This document shows, piece by piece, positions 11,455-24,481 of a stretch of DNA of 64,000 nt (positions within the stretch are counted from its first letter, which is position 1; each line of letters opens with the position of its first letter). Below the pieces are notes generated by a model. That model was not told the DNA's origin and did not search any database. It saw nothing but the letters and a program-made list of their open reading frames with translations. The DNA is taken from contig QKYT01000255.1 in assembly GCA_003550305.1 (NCBI GenBank), positions 20,448 through 84,447 on the forward strand, read 5' to 3'. The DNA comes from Glomus cerebriforme. Its lineage: Eukaryota; Glomeromycota; Glomeromycetes; Glomerales; Glomeraceae. The position numbers and the translations under genes were made by a program.

Positions 11455-11880
11455 ACATGTTCGTTATGAGATATTACAAAAAATTGTCATATTCTGAGCC
11501 CCTAAGGAATTCTTTACTTAGAAGATATTGAAAAAATGATATACTAATATTTATAGACCTTAGTTTCTTTATGACTTAATCTCGTTCATGGACATTTACA
11601 CGGAGGAAATACTAAAAATCGTGGTTATCGGATTTCACCAATAATTCTAGAAATCTTTAAGAATAGTACTGAATATCTACTATCTGTAGCTTCTTCAAAT
11701 TATTTTACATCCCAAATTAATTCGCATATTTCAAAATGATTTGTACATTTCAATTAATTTTTTCTTTATTATAGTAAATCTCAGAATAAACAACTTAGTA
11801 TTCAATAAAACTCGACCTGTTTTTGTCAATTAGTATTACAATGCATGTAATACATCAAATAGACAAATAATATCTCACGA
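11455..11880 (+). pseudogene. Decayed pseudokinase copy A
   Basis: Blocks in the same order as the intact genes at 23163 and 47041, in shifting frames: FVMRYYK (near 11460), LVHGHLHGGN (near 11585), a rough SPIILEIF matching the APE/activation-segment end, then NTSNRQ near 11845, matching the NPSNRPS block. Stops interrupt it. It keeps the family-specific HGH replacement of the HRD triad. Confidence 0.75.
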
Positions 11881-13050
11881 TTTGTTGTGAGCCTATTTGT
11901 CAATTCATCAATTCGCCGCTAATGAAGAAACTGGATTCTCGTTTTCGTAATTAAACAAGAAAATACGTCTCGAAACGTAAATTCAATTTGGGTATATCTC
12001 AATAGGATTGCCTAGGTTAATTTAATACGTTTTTATTCTATCATTCATCGTTTGCGGTTTATTAATAATTATGGTATGTGATTAATTAATAAAAATAACT
12101 GATGTCAATAACATTAATCTAGCAAATATACCAAATGTAACGTACAGTATATTAGATGCGTTGTAAAAATATATTCTTTATTAAAGATTACTAAATTAGT
12201 TTAGGTTGAAAAAAGTATTGAATCTATGATTTTTTATTCGTTGTAACTTGTTAAATGAAGATTCCTTTACGCGTTTTCTAATTCGTTTTCGTTTTTGTCA
12301 TTATTATGGATTCACAAACTTAAATCTTCTTTTATTAGTAATTTTAGCATTTATGGTAATATCTGCCGGATGTTTCAACTGATTACTTATTATTCCATTT
12401 ATGATGTTTAACAAAAAAAAAAAAATGAAAATTTTATTGTAATATATACTGTAAAATTACTGTTTAACTCAATTGATTGCATCAATTACATTAAAACCGT
12501 CTATAATTTTAAATAGTGTTTCGGTATGATCCGTGATAGATATTAAATTACCTTAATTAGACTTTATTTTGTTTATTAAAAATAGATTAGAGTTACAAAT
12601 AACGATTTAGTATTATTAAACTTATACCTGACACAGTTGTAATAGCCAATAATCCCCTGTAAACTTCTATAGTTTTATTTGAAAAATAGTTAGAGATTAG
12701 GTTTATTTGCGTTAAAGATTATCTTTAAGTTGTTGATTCACAGATATGAAATGAAACGCGTGACAAGAAACTCCCGAAATTAGAACTTTACCCTACTTTA
12801 TCAAATAACGTTTATTCACAATTTCAATTTTGATTATGTACTGTAAGACAAAATTTTTTAAATATCCAGTTACACTGATTATTTAGATTTTATTTATGAT
12901 CGCCAAATACTAATTATTATAAAAAGGAAGGTTCACCAAGATTTATTTTTTAGAAGAAAAATATATATATTCGAAAGCACTCTTTAAAAAACATTCCTTT
13001 TAATTTCGTCTCTTCCCTTTCAGATCTCAAACATTTTTTAACCGAGTTAT
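11881..13050. other. Intergenic, no gene seen
   Basis: A/T-rich sequence without a convincing coding frame, tRNA or terminal repeats. Confidence 0.4.
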
Positions 13051-13057
13051 AAAATTT

Positions 13058-13385
13058 AACGAACTGCGACAGCATGTGTACATTACAGAAATTTACTATA
13101 GTAATTTTAAAATAGATGAATTTATCAGCTAAATTCTAACGAGAGAATGAACTATCACGTCATCACGATCCGAGTTGCTATGAGATAATACAACTTTTAT
13201 TCGTATCTCAACTAATTTATGAGGGTTCTTTGTTGAAGATATAATTTCATTTACATAAATGATTCCATTTAATTTTATATAAAAACGGAACGAGTGTTTT
13301 CAACGGAACTCCACCTGTTTTTGTTAGATTAACGTTACAATGTTTAGATGCAAATCATCAAATAGACAACAATTTTACAAATGGT
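13058..13385 (+). pseudogene. Decayed pseudokinase copy B
   Basis: Starts with a Cys-ribbon remnant (RTATACVHY, compare RTAAAWCKTCD), then NFKIDEFIS (compare GNSIIDEFIR), a decayed FVMRYY block near 13180, and ends with NGTPPVFVRLTLQCLDANH near 13300-13370. Large internal deletions and stops are present. Confidence 0.7.
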
Positions 13386-13756
13386 TAAGAATATTCTGAT
13401 CAATTGATGCCACAATTTAAATCTATTAGGACGCTCAATAATCAATACCAATATTGCAACATCAGTTAATAATAAATATTAAGTACTGAATTTTATAATG
13501 AATAGGTGTTAAAATGATGGCACCCTTGTATTGCCTAATTATAAACAATATAATAGATCAGTTCTTGTTTACTATTATAACAATAACGTCATTTATTAAG
13601 GTAACAAATTTCTGGTATTATGATAGATTTTCATACTAAAATATTAATTAAATTTATTTTTTTTTCAGTTGAAAACACGAGTATTTCGATGAATAGCCAA
13701 ACTATACGAACATAGTAAATTATCTAAAATTCGTAAAGTTATGTTGTTTTTGATAC

Positions 13757-13832
13757 ATTAGCATCTAAACATTGCAACATTAATCTAGCGAAAGCAAGTG
13801 AAGCTCCATTGATAATACTTGATCTTAATCCT
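13757..13832 (-). pseudogene. Decayed pseudokinase fragment C
   Basis: Read on the minus strand, it gives an open stretch ending in GASLAFARLMLQCLDA, matching the C-lobe of the intact copies (NGTPAVFANLMLQCLDAN). Only about 25 codons remain. Confidence 0.65.
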
Positions 13833-13839
13833 CAATATA

Positions 13840-16100
13840 ACTAGTTGATAAGATGTGATTTCATTCATTGTTTCTAAAATAAATACGAAAGGTAATACCA
13901 TAGAACATTCGACTTCAGTTCATTAATATTACTGTGAAAAAATGTTTACTACAAAAATTATACCTTATCTTTTACCACGCCCTTCTCTAAATTCGTTTTC
14001 ATTTTTCTATAATAAACTTTTCCGTTGGGATTGTTATATAATTTCTTTTTAACGTCTCGTTTTATAATCAAATTTTCGTTTTAATAAAAATTTACAACTA
14101 GAAAGAAAAAAGTTGATTTTAAATAAGTAATATTCGGTGGAGTTAGACCTTCAATCAAAAATTGATGTTATAAATCTAAATATCAGTAAATGGATAAATC
14201 CTCTTCTAAAAATAAATGTTAACAGTCTAATATTTGCTTTTCATGTCATATACTCACGTTTAGTGATTTTACAACTATAAAAAAAAATCAAATTATTAAA
14301 AGCGTGCGACTTACTGATTTTTTGTATATTTATCTATTTTATTTATTTGCTACTCATATACTTCATTGATGATTTTATTAAGCAAGTCGGTTTAATCTAA
14401 TTTCAGTTATGTAGCCTTGAGCACAATTGAGAGAATTAAATAATGAGATGGAAAAGATGAGAAGTATGAATGGGAGAAATTGCATCCTTTAAAAAATTTT
14501 ATATTCATTTATTCATCAAAATAAATTTTAATACAAATACTATACTTTTCATTAAAATTATTATGTTAAATAATACAACATATTAATGATTATAACAATA
14601 CATATTCTAAAACGGCATTGTGTATCAAACATCTTGCTGTAATAGTACAAATAGTCAAAAAATTCAACCCTATATTTCAATACTTCCCAAATGCTATAAA
14701 CACTTGTATAAGAAATCAGAATGCTTTGAGAATCTCAAACTTCATAAAAAAAAAAGCAATTTATGTGCTAAATATATTAATCAACTACTGATAAAATAAT
14801 TTAATTTTATTATATTTATTAATAATACATCTAGGTGATATATAAATTTATTGTCGTTATTTAAAATTTATTAATAAGAATTTTTTTAAAAGTATTAAAT
14901 TTTGGTATTATGACAATGGAAAATTATAACTGGATTTCAGTAAACAAGTTACGTAAATCCTTTAAAAATGCCAGCAGTTTTTTTAATTTCCTTTAATCAC
15001 TTTTCCTATTTATATTATAATTTTTAATAGTATATAGAATCAATTATCAATAAGATTTTATTGTATTCAATTAGAACTGCTATAATTCCAAAGTAAATTA
15101 TATAGTTTTTTATATATGAAATAATGAATGAATATTTAATTATTGTTTCATTAGAAATAATATTAAAAATGCAAATAAAAGTGCAATTGAGTTGAACCAT
15201 TATTATTTCACAAAATTAGGATCTAAAAACTAAGGTCCAAACAAATGTTCAAACAAATTGGGACAAATCGAGTAGCGCTTCGGACGTCTTACCATTAATT
15301 TACAAGTACGTATTTCCCGTTATTAAGCATTCCTTGTTCGAATGAAAAGCTGGCAAAAGCATTGTAATGCCGGCATAATGCGGGCCAGAAAATTTATTTT
15401 CGAGGCGTACTTAATAGCAACAAATATGGTATCGAACAACGCAAATCTCTATTATTTCCTAAGAGTTAATAATAATCGATTGAAGTTTGTAAATGCAGGA
15501 TTACCCTTTTCTTAAACAGTTAGTGATGATGATTTTTCAAATCGAATGAATCCATATTTCTAGCTTTCATGGTTAAGAAATTATTTTATCTTTTTTTTTT
15601 TAAAAAAAAGTGTCAATTGCATATATGACAAACAATTTTCGTTTTAATTTTTTTTAGGACCCAGAATATAGGGGTCATGAATTTTACTATTAGATGTACG
15701 CATTTTTTCAGGGCCAGAATTATTATAATGTCAGTCAGTTATTATAATGAGTAATAAAATTCTGACTACATTATCAAAAATTGTCTAAAAAAGGAAAGAT
15801 TTACATGATTATTTCGTTTCAAGCAAACTCAAACCTAACTCTTTTATATACATTAAGTATATTTCTGGGTCCTATAATAATTATATAAATCTTAATAAAA
15901 AAACATAAATTCTGCTTTCGAAAATAAATGCATAATTATAATTTTCTCAACATGAATTGATTTTTTTTTTTTACCTATCAATTTTACTGATAAATCTAAA
16001 ACGCTACATGTAATTTTTTTGTTTTTCATGCTAACGCTAATATATATAAAATCTAATAATTAATCGAAATGTTTAAATACATTATATGGTGCATCAACTA
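13840..16100. other. Intergenic, no gene seen
   Basis: No supported gene. A very short GVRPSIKN at about 14139 could be one more kinase crumb but is too short to call. At 15365-15400 there is a small GC-richer patch (AATGCCGGCATAATGCGGGCC), similar to MITE ends seen elsewhere. Confidence 0.4.
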
Positions 16101-16117
16101 TATTATGATATTAAAAA

Positions 16118-16350
16118 AATCTGCTAAGACCAAATGTTGTTCTACTTGTTTCTTTAGATTAATGTTACAATATTTTCATAAAATCGACCAGACAGTATCC
16201 CACGTTCACGGATGCGACCTCAGCGGCAATTTATGATATTGCAGATCCATCTGGTCTGATCAATTTGACGCTGCTGAAGAAATTAAATTCTTAAATTTAT
16301 AAAAATTAATTTTGATATTTTATCATGTCATGAAAGAGCCAGTCCACGAA
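16118..16350 (+). pseudogene. Decayed pseudokinase fragment D (C-terminus)
   Basis: C-terminal part only. SARPNVV and a frameshifted LMLQ block are followed by SAAIYDIADPSGLINLTLLK, continuing into AAEEIKFLNL and LSCHEKA in other frames. These line up with AICDDPDPSELSNQFDVAEE and LPCHENA at the end of the 47041 gene. The frame breaks near 16285. Confidence 0.75.
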
Positions 16351-16854
16351 TAATCCGAAAAGCCATGAGTAAAATTAAGCCATATGAGCAATGTCTAATT
16401 TGGATTTTTGGTTGAAGAAATCTGTAAGTGTTTTTAGATTACAAAAAAAAAAAAAGAATATGAATAAAATAATTTTTTTTATATTAAAATCATATGATTG
16501 TTTTATTTACTTACAGCCAACAGCTCGCCCATTCTCTTTTCGCATTTCATACATTTCATACCGATTCTTAAAACTCTTCTATGTTTGGAATTCGTCATGA
16601 AATCTTGACTCCGCAAATTTCGTTCGGTATTATTATATAGAGAGAAACAAAGAAGTATACATCTCATGAATGATAATACAAAACGAGAAACTGAAAGTCT
16701 GATTGTATTGTTAAAATGGAATTAAAAGAATTATGTAACAATAAAGGATCCGATTATAGAAAATAATTGGAATCTATTAATTTTACTATCAAAAAAAATA
16801 TCTAATATTTGTGAATTTTATGCTAGAGACTAATAAATTGGATAATGTTCTATA

Positions 16855-17250
16855 AAGCTATAGAAAATGTTGTGTAAGATCGTTAATGGATTATAATGAA
16901 TTGCTTTTTCATGATATGTTAAAATACTAGATTTTAATTTTTCTAAATTTGGGAATTTAATTTTTTCGGCAGCTTCAAATCAATTACATAATCAGATGGA
17001 TCTGATTTATCATAGATTGTTGAAACCCAATTTCTAAAAGCGTTTAAATCGTGAGGATTATTATGATAAAGATACTTGCATACCACATCGCTTTGGTTGG
17101 CGTATTTTTATAAAAATTTAATAATGAAGGTATTACGCCATGAATTTGCGTCAGTAAGTCCGTATAATCCAGTATCAGTGGTCTTTGAACTCACAATTTC
17201 GTAAAAGACACGAATATAATTTCCCATTCCGTAATATTTCATACTGTGAA
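16855..17250 (-). pseudogene. Decayed pseudokinase fragment E
   Basis: Minus strand. It begins with a MKYYGMGNYIRVFYEI block (compare FVMRYYKDGNLYSYL), then jumps to TDTGLYGLTDANSWRNTF (compare ADTGLHGPVDKQ), then FRNWVSTIYDKSDPSDYV, and ends with an HEKAIHYN block. The HRD region and most of the activation segment are deleted, and frames shift at least three times. Confidence 0.75.
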
Positions 17251-17259
17251 GTAATATGA

Positions 17260-19150
17260 TAATTAGAGAAATAAAAACGCATTAAATAAGTATAACACTG
17301 CGCCTGCGGCTATATATTAAAAAACCTCGTATTTTTAATTGTAAAACAATTGAATATACTTACATGATCCATTATTGGTTCAATTCGACCATATAACGGA
17401 ATACATTACATTGAGTTATTACAACCAAATTGGTTAAAATCAAGTTGGTTCGTATATTTAATTGAATAGATCGTCTAATTACGAAATTTTTTAATATCAT
17501 TTTCATTCGTTGTCTTTTATAATCATCAAATTTTTTTGCATGATGAGTTTAAAACGATTTCTTAAGATCAGGAAATATCGTTCTAAAAATAACGACTGAT
17601 TTTCAAAAGATGTTTCGAAAATATCGCTAAAACTTAACCTTCCATTATAGAGGCTAGGGAGGTTAAAATCGTGATTATTGTAAGTTCACATTACCACTAA
17701 AACCTGGAGAAGACCTCACGGACAAGATGAATGTCTATCTTATTTATTATATTATAATTTTTTTTTTTTTTTTTTGAAAAAAAATTTAAAAAAGATATGT
17801 ATGCACGGTTTGCCCCATTTTAATTACCGATGAATAATATGAAAATTTTGCTGTATTGTATAACTTTAAAGCTTGTTCTACATTCAAAAATAATATAATA
17901 ATACACATATCTTTAAAATAATCAATAATTTAAATTGTTTATTACTTCAGAATATAAAAAAAAAAAAAAAAAAAATTGTGCCAATCGTGAAGTTAAGAAT
18001 AAATTAGGTAAAATTAAAAAGATAAAATTGGTGATATTAGTGTTCATTATTTAATATTTGATAAGATAAAGTACTGTAAATTAAATTAATTAATTTATAG
18101 AGTTATAAAATAAAATAAAAAAAAAAGGATAAAAAAAGCCGAAGATTTCTTTCTGCGTCCAGCTTTTTTAGGCCCGATTTAGAAAAGTACATTCATCATT
18201 ATCTTTCAGCTTATTGTTAACATTAGGAAAGGAATGTCTGTGGCATATTGCTTAACTTTATTTGGGATAATTTAGTTATAAAGAAATAAAGTTTTAAAAA
18301 TGTTATGTCGGGTTTTACCGTTGGTAATTTATTCAATAACGAATTTTTTTAATGAACCGATTAAACCGTGGAAAGAAGGAGATTTTGCCATGATTAAAAT
18401 TAAAATAATATTTTTATCAAAAGGCATTCTTTGCTTTGTGAAAATGCAGATGAAACACAATCCATTTTCTCTTAATCGAATTTTTTATACTTGTACATAT
18501 TTTAATAGTAATAGATGATATTCCCTCTTTTCAAATGATTTTTTAAAAAAAAACTTGATTGTTTCTTGATTGTTTTTTCGTAAGCGGAGTAAGAGGGTAA
18601 TACCAGATTGACAAATCACTGGATTTAGTTTATTTAAAACCTGATTATGCTTTAATTAGATAGCGTTTATCATAAAATGATTCTAGATTAATCTATGTGG
18701 CGTTCATGTGTTGTTTCAAATTAAAATATTATGACGATAAAAATCCCCAAATATAATGTGCCCTTACGGAATTAAGTTAGATTCATTTTTACATTAAGAT
18801 CACAAGCATTTTTTATTTTTACAACCATCACGTGATTATGAGATCATTTTTTTAAAAAAAAGTTGGTTAGCATAATTTTAATCTTAACAAATGACAATCA
18901 AATATTCTTTCTGATGTGAAAATAATAATAATGAATGAAAATAATGTACCCATAATGCATGGTTATTGCACCATAAATTTGTTAGATAATATTGGTTTAT
19001 CAACGGCTCCGTGTATCTGAGTATTTCGATTGAAACGCATTTTATCGAGTTTAAATGATAAAATAATAAGCTTAATTAATTTTTGAATGAAAACAGCTTC
19101 TTGCATAAGTGAGATTTAACTTACATGGAAGAAATAAAAATGTGTTCAAT
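17260..19150. other. Intergenic, no gene seen
   Basis: Long T/A runs (17757-17800, 17950-17975, 18119-18126). The 72-codon frame at 18300 has no recognised feature and is surrounded by non-coding-looking sequence, so I treat it as chance. Confidence 0.4.
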
Positions 19151-19157
19151 CGAATAA

Positions 19158-19232
19158 TACGCTGTACACGGACTTGTTGAAAAACAAATATTAAACAATA
19201 GATTTGGCGTAATACAGTTCGATGCTTATACT
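19158..19232 (+). pseudogene. Decayed pseudokinase fragment F
   Basis: About 24 codons, AVHGLVEKQILNNRFGVIQF, matching GLHGPVDKQTNRIYGVIPF after the DTG motif of the intact genes. Nothing else of the gene is left nearby. Confidence 0.6.
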
Positions 19233-20580
19233 TTTTAGGTAAAAAAAAAAAAAAAAAAGTTCAAATAAGAAATCGGCATTTCCGACTCTTTCGGGTCCGC
19301 ATCCATACTTTAGTTTCTTAGCTGAAAGAGTCAAAGAGAGTTACAAAACTAGTTTCGATAGTTGAGAAACTTTTACTTACTGTAACTAAGTTACGTTTAA
19401 ATTAGAGGTTAAGATTAAGGTTATTGAAATGACAGTTAACGAGATGAATTAAGTTTTTTTTTGATTTATTGTGAACAAAGAAAAAATATATATGTCTTGG
19501 ACTTAACATCATTAAATAATAATCTGACATAAAAAAAATTAGACAATAATTATAAAATTATCTATTATTCTCCAACTCTTGACGCGAATTAGAAGTTAAT
19601 CCGATTAAAGACTTTGGTACTATTTATGCGAAGTAAAAATGTGTAACTTATTTAAATGTATAAAAGGTTATTATTTGATGATTATTACATTAAGATAATC
19701 AGTTAATCACTGCAGATTAATCACAAGACAACTTACGTACTGTACATCATTTTTGCATCATTTTACATAATGGTTTTGAGAAACATTTATATAGTTTATT
19801 TGAACAACATTCTTTTAATCCTGATTTAATGCTGATTCGTTATAGAATATTCTATCCATTTTTCTTCTTAGATTCTTTTTCGTTTATGATTGATTAATCA
19901 CAAAGTTTAAAAAAATCTGTAATATTAACAATTATGGTTAACATAAAGCATTCTGCATTATGTAATTAACTATGTAATTATGTAATTTCTCACAATCGAT
20001 TTTATTTTCTAACTTTATATTAAGTTAGCACTTACATTTAAAAATCCTAAAGATTAGATTTAAATAAAAATTCACATCCTTTGATATAACTGGACGAAGT
20101 AAATCTTACTTATTTTATAAAAGTGGCTTTATTATAATACATTATTATTTTTAATTTAATCAATAATATAAATATTTATGTATGATTTCGTCATAACAGG
20201 TAATCAGATTTAATCCATTTATGAGCATAATTGGTTTCTAAAACCTAGCAAAAATAGAAGTTATGCCAGTTCCCCGAATAAAACTAGTAAAAATTAGCAA
20301 TTACCGAGTGTAGTGGTATATTATTTACCCGTCAAGACCATTTTATTTGGACGAACAACTGATGATCTTTAAAAATTAAATAGAAAAAATTATTAATGAG
20401 TACTAATGTGTATCATAACCTGTTGATTTTTCTATATTCTTTCTTTTTGGGTGTAGTCAATTTTTTTCTATGAAGCAATCGTTCATTGTTCAATATCGTA
20501 TGATCAAATTTATAATAAAAAAAATAAAATTTCCTTCCATAAATATGGCGGAATAAATTGAAAATATTCTTGACCTGATC
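19233..20580. other. Intergenic, no gene seen
   Basis: A/T-rich sequence, with a 17-base A-run near 19242. No convincing coding frame on either strand. Confidence 0.4.
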
Positions 20581-20589
20581 ATTTCACAA

Positions 20590-20740
20590 GATAGTTCATA
20601 CCCGTTCATCCATTATAGAATTTCCATTGGTCCAATTACGGAATTTTCTCTCGAAGGTGCAATGCCGCAAGTTTCGCATCAGCTTCTGCAGTTCGTTATC
20701 TGAACAATTTCGCAATTTATTGTTCAAAATATTCTCTTTC
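20590..20740 (-). pseudogene. Decayed pseudokinase fragment G (N-terminus)
   Basis: Minus strand, with frames interleaving RTAEADAKLAALHLREN and FRNWTNGNSIMDE. It matches the Cys-ribbon tail and the linker (RTAAAWCKTCDVANLKENF, NWTSGNSIIDE) of the 23163 gene. The second Cys pair has been lost. Confidence 0.65.
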
Positions 20741-21295
20741 TTGGGTCCTGAAGTTACAACGGCTCAATTGATACTAAATTGTTGATAAACAAATATCAAA
20801 TTTATAGCATAATATTATCGCTGCTCCCCAAAATATATGGTATTCAAACAGAATAATATGGTAATTGTCAATTCTTCTATTTGATTATTTTGAATTTAGA
20901 TAGAGCATTATGGAACATGTCTGTCTCTTTTTTTTTAGTTAACAAATTTAATAAACTTGAAAAAAAAGTACTTTTTATTTATTAACAAAATATTTGTCTT
21001 ATTCATTATATATCTCAAAAGAGCATTCTTCGGCAATTATCTGAGCTGCAGACCATAACGAAAATTGTAATTGCATAGTAGTTGGAAAGGCTACTATTTA
21101 TCTCCTCATATATCCTAAATGAATAATACATGCACATAAAAATTTCATCAACCTTCTCAAACTGCCTATATACAGCAACATTTATTCTGCGATGTGTTGA
21201 AGTGACTAAGTAAGGGAATCCGGATCTAAGAAGCCGAAATTTGGATTCGTTAGCACAAACAATACCGTTGACATCACGACACAATAACTATCGTT

Positions 21296-22000
21296 GTTCC
21301 AATTATGATAACAAATTGCGGCAGCATGGCGCAAAAATTGCGATATTGCAATTTTGAAAGAACATACCGAAATTAGTTGACTAGTGAAAATTCTATAATA
21401 GATGGATTTGTTAAATACAAATAAGAGTATGAAGTATGAACTATCTCAAGATGAATTGATTTTGATCGATTTCTTGGTCGAGAACATCAATAAACAATTC
21501 TGCAACATCCTTGAAGAAGCCAAAGAAAGTATAACTATAAATTATAACTAACTAATCTAAAGTGATTATATCATCATCTGTGAAACTAAACAAGAATTTG
21601 TTTATAGAGTTCTAAATATGATACTCTCAATATCCTTGGGCCTTAACTTTATTCACGGACGTTCTCATCATGGATATTCACACGGTGACACGAAGAAGAA
21701 ATGCTTGGATTCGATTTTAAATAAATCGTGTATACCGAATTATGGTGTAACAGCTTTCGTAAAAATATTTACCTGAATATTCTTCCACGCCATCCGCATT
21801 TTTGGTTCAGGTAAATTAAATCATTCCTCGTGATCAATTTTCAAATAATAATCACATCATTGAGCTTTTTTTTTGATATAAGTTTTCTGAGTCTAATCGA
21901 ATATTGTTTATAATTCTTTATTTTTGTTAGTTTGTTAATATCATCTGACGGAACTCCAATAGCATATCCCAACTTTAACTTGAAGCTGTCGCCGGAGATA
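21296..22000 (+). pseudogene. Decayed pseudokinase copy H
   Basis: The blocks run in order. QIAAAWRKNCDIAILKEH, with one Cys of the ribbon kept, lies near 21318. ENSIIDGFVKY is near 21390. SLGLNFIHGRSHHGYSHG, a mutated HGHLHGG, is near 21637. NYGVTAFVKIF is near 21740. SSDGTPIAYPNF, the C-lobe, is near 21945. It is therefore a full-length but degenerate copy about 1.2 kb upstream of the intact gene, in the same orientation. Confidence 0.75.
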
Positions 22001-23100
22001 TTACGTTCGCTTAAAATCTATTTCATTCACTCAAGGAAAAAGAAAACGAAAAAAAGAAAGTTTGTCATACACACTTTAGTTTCTAACATAAAAATTCTTA
22101 GTTTTCTCCACCTTTAAATTTATGTCACATGACGAAGTCACTTTTCTTATGTAGTTATGTAAGCATATTTAGTCGTTACAAGGCGTCACGTTGATTTATG
22201 CTTTAATGCCGGAAAAAAATCACGTGAGTGAAATTTCTGCTCTAGTGTCGGCCGCATTATCATTTTCATATGTTTCCCAAAATAACCTATTTTTGTATAT
22301 CTAGACGATGTTATTTTGGTTTAAACGATTATTTATAATTAAATATCCATATTCTTAAACTAGGATTTAACGATAATTAGATTATATAAACTTAACTGTT
22401 AGGCCAGTGTTAGGCCTCACAAATTTAAAAGTTTGTTTAATATCATAAAAAATTAAATATCATGAGAGAAATAATATAAATATTAAACATAAAAATTTTA
22501 AACATATCATGTGATAACACTTATTACATCGGTTTCATTCGCCATCACTGTTATCACAACCGTTGTTAAGTCCGGAGCTAGTTCACATGCCAAATGTGTT
22601 CATACTTCAGTGATACATTTTTTTTAGTGTTGTCATTTTAGTGATACATTTTTATTTTTTTTTCCATAAAAGTACAAATTTGGAAACAAACATTGTTATA
22701 TTTTACTAATTTATTATAAGTTTATTTTTATTGGTTTGTATACATGGAGAGTTACCATTTTGGAGTTATGCAACCAATAATAATGATCGACTCAAGCAAC
22801 AAGCGGGGGGAATTCAGACATCTTGAGTCAATGTGCATAGAATTATAGTCCTTCACTACGCTCCGGACTAATTATATTTTACAACTTTGATTAATCAGAA
22901 ATTACGTAAAGTTTTTGGTCGATATCATTAATTAATGATCAATAATAAATCGATGACAATTTCATAGGATAATGATTTATTATTTAAATATAAATATTGT
23001 GATCATCAAAAAAACCTTAAATCAATGACGGATCCTTCTTAATTCNTTTTTTAGATTAGATAAGTATTTGAAACTTAAAAATAAAATAAAATAATAATAT
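22001..23100. other. Intergenic upstream of pseudokinase 1
   Basis: Non-coding. It contains MITE-like scraps (TCACGTGAGTGAA near 22221 and TCGGCCGCATTA near 22247), a GACTCAAG/CTTGAGTC hairpin (about 22789-22830) and a direct repeat of AGTGATACATTTTT (about 22610 and 22641). There is one undetermined base at 23046. Confidence 0.4.
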
Positions 23101-23119
23101 ATATCGTGATTCGGGTTTC

Positions 23120-23159
23120 AAAGCGCTTTCATTTTTTTTAAAAAAATTGAAAGCGCTTT
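23120..23159. promoter_or_regulatory. 40-bp perfect-arm palindrome before start codon
   Basis: Twelve-base arms AAAGCGCTTTCA (23120-23131) and TGAAAGCGCTTT (23148-23159) are perfect reverse complements. They enclose T8A7, itself nearly self-complementary. Each arm core, AAAGCGCTTT, is a palindrome by itself. The ATG follows three bases later, so in mRNA this would form a stable hairpin in the 5' leader, or act as a dimeric protein-binding site in DNA. Function is inferred only. Confidence 0.55.
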
Positions 23160-23162
23160 TGT

Positions 23163-24481
23163 ATGGATCAACTTCATTCATTAGAAACATATTCCGAGTC
23201 TCGAATTAAATCTCAACTATATGGAAACTGTTCAGATTGTAAACGACAACGAACTGCGGCAGCATGGTGTAAAACTTGCGATGTTGCAAATTTGAAAGAA
23301 AATTTCCCTAACTGGACCAGCGGAAATTCTATAATAGATGAATTTATTAGATATACTCAATTAAATGCAAATGAAAATATGGACTTTCTTGAGTGGATTG
23401 ATTTTGACCAATTCGATTTGGTCAAAAATATTAATAAACGAGGTGCTTTCAGCTCAATGTATTCCGCAGTATGGATGGAAGGTCCAAGGTGGAATTTGGA
23501 TGAAGATGCCGAAATATGGACTCGTAATGGCCCAATTAAGGTTATATTAAAACGTCTAGATGATTCTCAAAACATGAGCCAAGAATTTGTGAACCAAGTA
23601 AGTTGATTACTCAGTCTCGTGATTGGCTGATCACCCATAAACTTCAGAATTTACCATATCGAACGTAAATTTGATATAATCTAATTGATAATATGTTTTT
23701 TTTACGTTTATTTTAACTAAAAAAGCTCTATAGATATCACAAATGTTTACAAAATGGAGCACTTGCGGATTGCTTTGGGCTAACCAAAGATCCAACATCT
23801 TGTTACATGTTTGTTATGAGATATTACAAAGACGGGAATTTATACTCGTATCTTGAAGAATGTAAGGGAATTCGTTGCTGGAGAGATAATGTCGTTATGT
23901 TACGAACAATTTCCGAGGGCCTTGGTGTTATTCATGATCTTGGTCTTGTTCACGGACATTTACACGGGGGAAATATTTTAGTTGAAAGCGATATTAATTC
24001 AATTCATGCTAAAATCACGGATACTGGGTTACACGGACATACTGATAAACAAATATCGTCTCAACAAATTTATGGCGTGATACCTTTCGTTGCACCGGAG
24101 GTTTTTAATGAAAATACACTAACCAAAGCATCTGATATCTATAGCTTTGGTATGATCATGTGGACTTTGTCAGCTGGTGTACGTCCTTACTATGATAAAC
24201 CCCATGATAATCAGCTTATTCAAGAAATCTGTTCAGGATTAAGACCAAGTGTTGTAAGTGGAACTCCACTTGCTTATTCTAGTTTAATGTTGCAATGTTT
24301 AGATTCTAATCCATCAAATAGACCATCAGCATCTCAACTATATGAATGTTTAGGGAATTGGGTTTCTGACTTATCAAGTCATTTTGGAGATTTTGTAAAT
24401 TTAAAAAGGTTAAAAATTAAGATTTTATCGTGTCATGAAAAAGCCATCTATTTTAGTCGTTCATTAGATTCAATATTGTAA
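23163..24481 (+). CDS. TKL-like pseudokinase 1 (2 exons)
   Basis: Predicted CDS join(23163..23597,23726..24481), 396 aa. The 128-bp intron (GTAAGT...AAAAG) is phase 0 and at the same place as in the paralogue at 47041. N-terminal C23-x2-C26...C36-x2-C39 ribbon, then the GNSIIDEF linker, then a kinase fold: loop KRGAFSSMY (~93-100), VILK Lys130, and an EFVNQ helix. At 221-223 the catalytic HRD is replaced by HGH (VHGHLHGGNIL), so the proton-acceptor Asp is missing. DFG is DTG (244-246), keeping the metal-binding Asp; APE is at 268-270. This family is hugely expanded in Rhizophagus. The substitution implies a pseudokinase with a scaffold or allosteric role in signalling, which is an inference. 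Decayed copies lie on both sides. Confidence 0.85.

Noticed and set aside
21015..21284. 89-codon minus-strand ORF between kinase fragments
   Set aside because: No match to the kinase family or any motif I know; could be chance in this region.
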